Assembly (NCBI GenBank): GCA_900539855.1 | Contig: UQDO01000030.1 | Coordinates: forward strand, 1 to 28,076 | Length of the DNA stretch: 28,076 nt | Direction of reading: 5' to 3' | From: an uncultured Oscillospiraceae bacterium | GTDB taxonomy: Bacteria > Bacillota > Clostridia > Oscillospirales > Acutalibacteraceae | Shown here: positions 24,834 to 28,076 of the stretch, in pieces | Layout of the letters: each line of letters begins with the position of its first letter | Position numbering within the stretch: position 1 is the first letter of the stretch | Translations under genes and position numbers: made by a program | The notes under the pieces: generated by a model | Seen by the model: only the letters and a program-made list of their open reading frames with translations | Databases searched by the model: none | What the model was told of the DNA's origin: nothing

Positions 24834-25080
24834 ACAGAAGTCCTCCCGAACGAATTTTTCAGTTATCGCCGTTTAATCCTTACAGATTCCAAAAAATTGT
24901 CTTGCGGCTTTGATAGCGCCGTGAAAATTGAATACTCCGCCGAATTAACCTCATGATTTTCGGGAATCCGGCATAACAAAACCACCGTAGTATTTTAATT
25001 ATAAAGAAACTGATGTACAGCGTCTGTGCTGCAGGAACCGAGTGTATGTGACGCAGGCACGGCACGGAGCGTTTTTTCAC
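24834..25080 (-). other. Post-terminator leader of the fibre operon
   Basis: About 247 untranslated bases separate the riboswitch terminator from the first start codon. An ORF that could begin at GTG 25080 lacks a ribosome binding site and has an arginine-rich, non-protein-like composition, so it is not called. No additional promoter with a good -35 is seen. A GGGAGG site precedes the SipW ATG. Confidence 0.5.
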
Positions 25081-25119
25081 AAAAAAAGACTGACCGCAGC
25101 CATAAAAGGGCGGTCAGTC
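25081..25119 (-). terminator. Riboswitch-controlled intrinsic terminator
   Basis: On the minus strand GACTGACCGC (25110-25119) pairs perfectly with GCGGTCAGTC (25088-25097) around a 12-base loop and is followed by seven T (25081-25087). It lies between the promoter and the first gene of the operon, so it must be an attenuator. Its 5' arm is the 3' strand of the c-di-GMP aptamer. Confidence 0.93.
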
Positions 25120-25187
25120 AATCATACGGAATTTTTCCGGTTAGACACTAAACTTTGCGTCCCTGCCTTTCGACAGGTTTGCCGAAT
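25111..25187 (-). ncRNA. Class I cyclic-di-GMP riboswitch aptamer (GEMM-I)
   Basis: The minus strand carries the GEMM-I core. GGCAAACC leads into a 6-bp stem capped by a GAAA tetraloop (CCTGTC-GAAA-GGCAGG). The invariant GGGACGCAAAG follows, then a second helix with the tetraloop receptor (GTCTAA ... TATGAT) around hairpin CGGAA-AAA-TTCCG. At the base of the second helix GTT pairs with GAC where the common sequence has GC paired with GC, a compensatory change that supports the fold. Helix P1 is short (CGG/CCG). The 3' boundary is approximate. It is followed at once by an intrinsic terminator that uses its 3' strand. Confidence 0.95.
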
Positions 25188-25214
25188 ATAAAAATATGAT
25201 ATTTTACAAGTAAT

Positions 25215-25243
25215 ATTATACCCTCCCCCGCGTTTTTTGTCAA
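25215..25243 (-). promoter_or_regulatory. Consensus sigma-A promoter of the fibre operon
   Basis: On the minus strand perfect TTGACA (25238-25243), 17-base spacer, perfect TATAAT (25215-25220). Transcription would start near 25208, about 20 bases upstream of the aptamer. Such a strong core promoter fits control by attenuation rather than initiation. Confidence 0.93.
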
Positions 25244-25323
25244 CTCGTTTTGGAAATTTTTTACGGTTTTTTCATGCCGTTTCTTCAGAACATTTCTTTA
25301 AAATCCGAGCTTCGGGAGCATAT

Positions 25324-25365
25324 GTGCCGTCGGCACTGTACAAGGGTGCCGAAATATGATATAAT
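25324..25365 (+). promoter_or_regulatory. Promoter and palindromic operator of the Crp/Fnr gene
   Basis: TGTACA (25337-25342), 17 bases, TATAAT (25360-25365), about 28 bases upstream of the ATG. The -35 is framed by three copies of one half-site: GTGCCG (25324-25329), its inverse CGGCAC (25331-25336) and GTGCCG (25346-25351). The two direct copies are 22 bases apart, two helical turns. Autoregulation is the simplest reading. Confidence 0.65.
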
Positions 25366-25392
25366 AATTATATATTGAGAGGAGTGTACCCG

Positions 25393-26091
25393 ATGAGCAC
25401 AACGACAAAACATCTTCATGCGCTGCCGTTCTGGGAGCATTTGAACAATGCCGAAAAGGATATGCTTCGCAATAACGCCTATATTCGTACCTTTGACAGA
25501 GACTCATACATCCTTCATTCCATGGCGGGCGAGGACATCGGTCTTATGATGCTGGTTGAGGGCAGAATCCGTGCGTATTTACTGTCGCCCGACGGCAGAG
25601 AGATCACCCTGTTTTCTCTTCACGATCAAAGTATTTGTATATTCTCTGCCTTGAGTCTGTTCAATCAAATATCCTTTCAGGTGTTTCTCACATCAGACTG
25701 CCGCAGTAGGGTTCTCGTTGTCAATATGTCGATTATGGAGCAGCTGATGCGAAACAACCTGTATTTTCGCTGCTTTGCCTATGAGTTGATTGCCGAGCGG
25801 TTTAATCTGGTTATGGATTCGGTGCAATGGATTCTGTTTCACGGTCTGGAAAAGCGTCTTGCCGTTTTTCTTGTTGCCGAATATGACCGACACGGAAAGA
25901 CGCATATACACCTCACTCACGACTATATTGCGCGGTACATAGGAACGAGCCGAGAAAGAGTAACCAAAACCCTGAAAAAGCTGAATGACAAAAAGCTGAT
26001 TTACAAATCAAAGGGATGTGTTGAACTGACAGACATTGACGGCTTGCGCGCCCTTGCCTCGCTGCCCTACTGTTCAGACAAGCTGCCCTGA
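25393..26091 (+). CDS. Crp/Fnr family transcriptional regulator
   Basis: A 232-residue one-component regulator. Residues about 10-125 form the cyclic-nucleotide-binding-like beta barrel (LVEGRIRAYLLSPDGREITL). A dimer helix follows, and a winged helix occupies about 150-220 with the recognition segment IARYIGTSRERVTKTLKKL. There is no N-terminal Cys cluster, so an Fnr-type iron-sulfur switch is unlikely. The cAMP-binding Arg/Ser signature is also not evident. It resembles the effector-unknown regulators placed beside redox genes in Clostridia. The ATG at 25393 follows AGGAG; the in-frame TTG at 25375 was rejected. It is divergent from the fibre operon, about 150 bases from that promoter, so it might also act on it. 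Confidence 0.9.
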   Translation: MSTTTKHLHALPFWEHLNNAEKDMLRNNAYIRTFDRDSYILHSMAGEDIGLMMLVEGRIRAYLLSPDGREITLFSLHDQSICIFSALSLFNQISFQVFLTSDCRSRVLVVNMSIMEQLMRNNLYFRCFAYELIAERFNLVMDSVQWILFHGLEKRLAVFLVAEYDRHGKTHIHLTHDYIARYIGTSRERVTKTLKKLNDKKLIYKSKGCVELTDIDGLRALASLPYCSDKLP

Positions 26092-26160
26092 CCCTTTGTC
26101 ATAAAAAAACAGAATCAGTAGACATTATAATAATACCTTCGTTTTATATTCCTTTCGAGA

Positions 26161-26205
26161 CTGCCCGCACCGTATCCCGACACGGTGCGGGCAGCTTTTC
26201 ATTTT
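26161..26205 (+). terminator. Terminator of the Crp/Fnr gene
   Basis: A perfect 13-bp GC-rich stem (CTGCCCGCACCGT 26161-26173 with 26182-26194, 8-base loop) is followed by CTTTTCATTTT on the plus strand. Confidence 0.88.
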
Positions 26206-26226
26206 CATCGCAGCCTCGGTTCCGCG

Positions 26227-27327
26227 TTACTTTATCGTCTCGCTGTTGTTGATGACCGACGCGGAATAAAGAAACAGCGCATCGTCCGCTTTTGCAAAGT
26301 CGATCAGTCTTCCGAGAGCGGAAGGCGCGATATAACGGATATCGACAAGCGTTATCTCGGAATATCCAGCAGCAAGAAGCGGCGCTATACTGCTGCCGAA
26401 CGAATCCCGAAAAACGATGAGCCGGCGTTCCTTCGCAGCATTCGGATTTGTAATCCTGATAATCGAGCGCGCACCGCCGAGGAACATTTCATAAGGATCG
26501 CGTCCCGCGGCGGCAGCGAGGTCGTAAACCGGGATATCGGACGATGCTTCGGCATTATACACCTTAAGACCCCGTATCACCGCGTTATCGAGATAGAAAA
26601 GGCGCTCCGGCGCGTGCGGGAGGGCTGCCTGACCGTAATAGACGCCGTAAAAAGAAACGCCCGCATCATGCTTTTCACACCGTCCTATCCGCTCCGCGCC
26701 CATTTTATCCGCAATTTCGTCGGCAACCGTCATGATTCTTTCCTGCCGCCAATGAGAATCGGTGTAATAGAAATCATCAGCCGACAGAAGCCCTGAAATA
26801 TCAATATACTTTGCCTCGGGGAATCCGTTTACGAGGCGTTCGGCAAGAGCCTTGTAATCCTTATCGGGATAGCCGTTCGGCGATGCGATAAAGACATTTT
26901 TATCGGGTATCACCGACAGATATGTCTTTATTCCGTTATTCCGCAGATAAGTGTCATGCACATACCGAAAACGCTGTGCGGCACGGTCGACCGAGTCAAA
27001 GTCCGTCGGAAAATCCAGCTTTGAGAGGTGCTCTCCGACGGAATAAAGTCCGTTGTTATCCTTTTGCATAAACACCCCTGCGTTTGCGGCGGCTTTGAGC
27101 GCCCGAAAGCCGCCCCGCAGCGGAAACTGATCGAGCATATATTTTTCAAAGCCGCTCATAAAGCTGCCGTTCGCAACCGACGAAAGAGAGAGCGTCGGGC
27201 ATTTCGCCAAATGCCGTCTTTCTGTTACAGATTCTTCGGCATCGGGCAAAATCCAAAACCAAGCGGCAAAAACCGCAATAAATCCGAGTGACAAAACCAA
27301 TGTAAGTATTTGTTGGGTTTTCTTCAT
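26227..27327 (-). CDS. DHHW/AlgX-like protein for polysaccharide O-acetylation
   Basis: A 366-residue membrane-anchored extracytoplasmic protein of the DHHW (AlgJ/AlgX-like, SGNH-type) family. A single N-terminal helix (LTLVLSLGFIAVFAAWFWIL, about 8-27) is followed by a globular domain. The catalytic DxHW motif is YTDSHW (Asp190, His192) and the serine block is FRDSFGSS (Ser309). Partners of this family are MBOAT proteins that bring acetyl groups across the membrane, and one lies directly upstream on the same strand. Together they would O-acetylate an exported polysaccharide. The start at 27327 was chosen over a GTG nine codons earlier because GGTGATT precedes it. The substrate glycan is unknown and its synthesis genes are not in the window. 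Confidence 0.82.
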   Translation of the reverse strand: MKKTQQILTLVLSLGFIAVFAAWFWILPDAEESVTERRHLAKCPTLSLSSVANGSFMSGFEKYMLDQFPLRGGFRALKAAANAGVFMQKDNNGLYSVGEHLSKLDFPTDFDSVDRAAQRFRYVHDTYLRNNGIKTYLSVIPDKNVFIASPNGYPDKDYKALAERLVNGFPEAKYIDISGLLSADDFYYTDSHWRQERIMTVADEIADKMGAERIGRCEKHDAGVSFYGVYYGQAALPHAPERLFYLDNAVIRGLKVYNAEASSDIPVYDLAAAAGRDPYEMFLGGARSIIRITNPNAAKERRLIVFRDSFGSSIAPLLAAGYSEITLVDIRYIAPSALGRLIDFAKADDALFLYSASVINNSETIK

Positions 27328-27398
27328 AATAATCACCATTTCTTTCCAAGACACAAAATGCGATAAAAATCACTGAAATGGTGATTATTATATCGCAT
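27326..27398 (-). promoter_or_regulatory. Inverted repeat covering the DHHW ribosome binding site
   Basis: ATAATAATCACCATTTC (27326-27342) and its exact reverse complement (27375-27391) form a 17-bp inverted repeat with a 32-base loop. In the mRNA it would pair the Shine-Dalgarno GGTGATT and the A and U of the start codon. A competing hairpin uses the same upstream arm: ATGCGAT...AATCAC at 27358-27373 with its partner at 27380-27398. The two folds exclude each other, as in a translational switch. A protein-binding DNA palindrome is the alternative. Confidence 0.55.
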
Positions 27399-27502
27399 CT
27401 GTTTCGGTTGCCTTTGGTAACAAAGGCGAGAAACAGGCGTTTTTATTATTTTTAGCGTGATTTTTCACGCTACTCCTCCGGGAAAAGGTTTAAAGCCGTA
27501 AG

Positions 27503-28076
27503 TCAGAACCGGAAATAAACGAACGGATTGAACGAACCGTCGATCAGATATGCCGTGCATACGGCAATTGACGCGACCGTCGCTATCGGCGTTAAAACGG
27601 CAAGAACCCGGCTTCCGCCCGCCGTTCCTCCGATTTTCTCATAAATCATTTTAGGCAAAGGGGTTGCGCCGAGCAAAGCTATAATAAGCAGTACGAGATT
27701 ACTTTTCAGATAATAAAACGATACCGTGTTCACGGCGGGGATTCCCGCAAGCCCGAACAGGGACTTAAAGCTCATAAACGCGTCGGCAATACTTGCAGAA
27801 TCGAACAGCACAAAACCGAGCACGACAAACAGCATAGTGTAGATGTGCATAAACACGGCATGCCGTCTTTTCGGGTGCAGAATGTATTTTTCAAACAGTA
27901 AAAGCGCCGCAAAAAGAAGCCCCCACAGAATGAAATTCCAGGATGCTCCGTGCCAAAAGCCGGTAGCTGCCCAGACGACAAGAATGTTAAAAACATGCCG
28001 TATAGGCTTTACACGGTTTCCGCCGAGAGGAATATAAAGGTAGTCGCGGAACCAGCCGCCGAGAGAGATATGCCAG
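27503..28076 (-). CDS. MBOAT family O-acyltransferase (partial, 5' end outside window)
   Basis: The minus-strand frame is open to the window edge. It gives the last ~190 residues of an AlgI/DltB-like membrane-bound O-acyltransferase. The family signature WHISLGGWFRDYLYIPLGGN is complete and the active-site histidine lies in GFWHGASWNFILWG. Several hydrophobic helices follow (ILWGLLFAALLLF, YTMLFVVLGFVLF, LVLLIIALLGATPLP), and the C-terminus ends in SFNPFVYFRF. It would pass an acetyl group through the membrane to the DHHW protein encoded next. The 175-base gap to that gene holds small hairpins (27410-27427, 27454-27471) but no obvious terminator, so one transcript is plausible. The N-terminal half is not visible. 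Confidence 0.92.
   Translation of the reverse strand, partial: WHISLGGWFRDYLYIPLGGNRVKPIRHVFNILVVWAATGFWHGASWNFILWGLLFAALLLFEKYILHPKRRHAVFMHIYTMLFVVLGFVLFDSASIADAFMSFKSLFGLAGIPAVNTVSFYYLKSNLVLLIIALLGATPLPKMIYEKIGGTAGGSRVLAVLTPIATVASIAVCTAYLIDGSFNPFVYFRF

Noticed and set aside
24880..25080. 66-codon minus-strand ORF in the fibre-operon leader
   Set aside because: Starts with GTG in the terminator T run, has no Shine-Dalgarno and an arginine-rich, untypical composition.
27410..27471. Two hairpins between the MBOAT and DHHW genes as terminators
   Set aside because: Neither is followed by a T tract on the minus strand.

Overview
The window reads as the chromosome of a strictly anaerobic, gut-type Clostridia (Bacillota). 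The evidence is a superoxide reductase / rubrerythrin / PerR / flavodiiron set used by anaerobes to remove oxygen, SipW/TasA-type secretion, a sortase-type SPQTGDN signal, AGGAGG-type ribosome binding sites and consensus TTGACA-N17-TATAAT promoters. No rRNA or tRNA gene and no CRISPR array was seen.

Left part (1-6.4 kb) is housekeeping and transport: a two-peptidase unit (Xaa-Pro peptidase and PepD dipeptidase, minus strand), a divergent MATE exporter closed by a long hairpin, and a minus-strand unit of ABC-2 exporter ATPase, permease and a GNAT acetyltransferase. The TetR regulator that headed the ABC unit survives only as its last ~50 codons.

The stretch 6.4-9.8 kb is a gene graveyard. It holds the TetR stump joined to an IS3-family transposase scrap, an intact AAA/DUF234 ATPase with its own strong promoter and two tandem palindromes, a RecD-like helicase with its middle deleted, and the C-terminal tail of a sortase-anchored surface protein.

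9.8-15.8 kb is an oxygen-defence cluster on the minus strand, in transcription order: rubrerythrin (two single-base frameshifts), desulfoferrodoxin, PerR, a small zinc-ribbon protein, a tiny membrane peptide, a beta-CASP metallo-hydrolase, a 53-residue rubredoxin and a fused flavodiiron-flavin reductase-rubredoxin protein. The first gene has a consensus promoter with a 23-bp palindrome at the expected transcription start, a plausible PerR operator.

15.9-25.25 kb is the most interesting part: a seven-gene surface-fibre operon. Transcription order is SipW-type signal peptidase 1, TasA-like protein 1, TasA-like protein with a SPQTGDN anchor, SipW-type signal peptidase 2, TasA-like protein 3, a 1558-residue InlB-repeat surface protein and a fourth TasA/CalY-like protein. 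The leader carries a consensus promoter, a class I cyclic-di-GMP (GEMM) riboswitch and an intrinsic terminator. The terminator's 5' arm is the aptamer's own 3' strand, which predicts that c-di-GMP switches the operon ON. A Crp/Fnr-family regulator is transcribed divergently.

At the right edge (26.2-28.1 kb) a DHHW/AlgX-like protein and the end of an MBOAT acyltransferase form a polysaccharide O-acetylation pair. The DHHW gene has a 17-bp inverted repeat that would bury its ribosome binding site. The right third therefore looks like an extracellular-matrix island, with protein fibres and probably an acetylated polysaccharide under second-messenger control.
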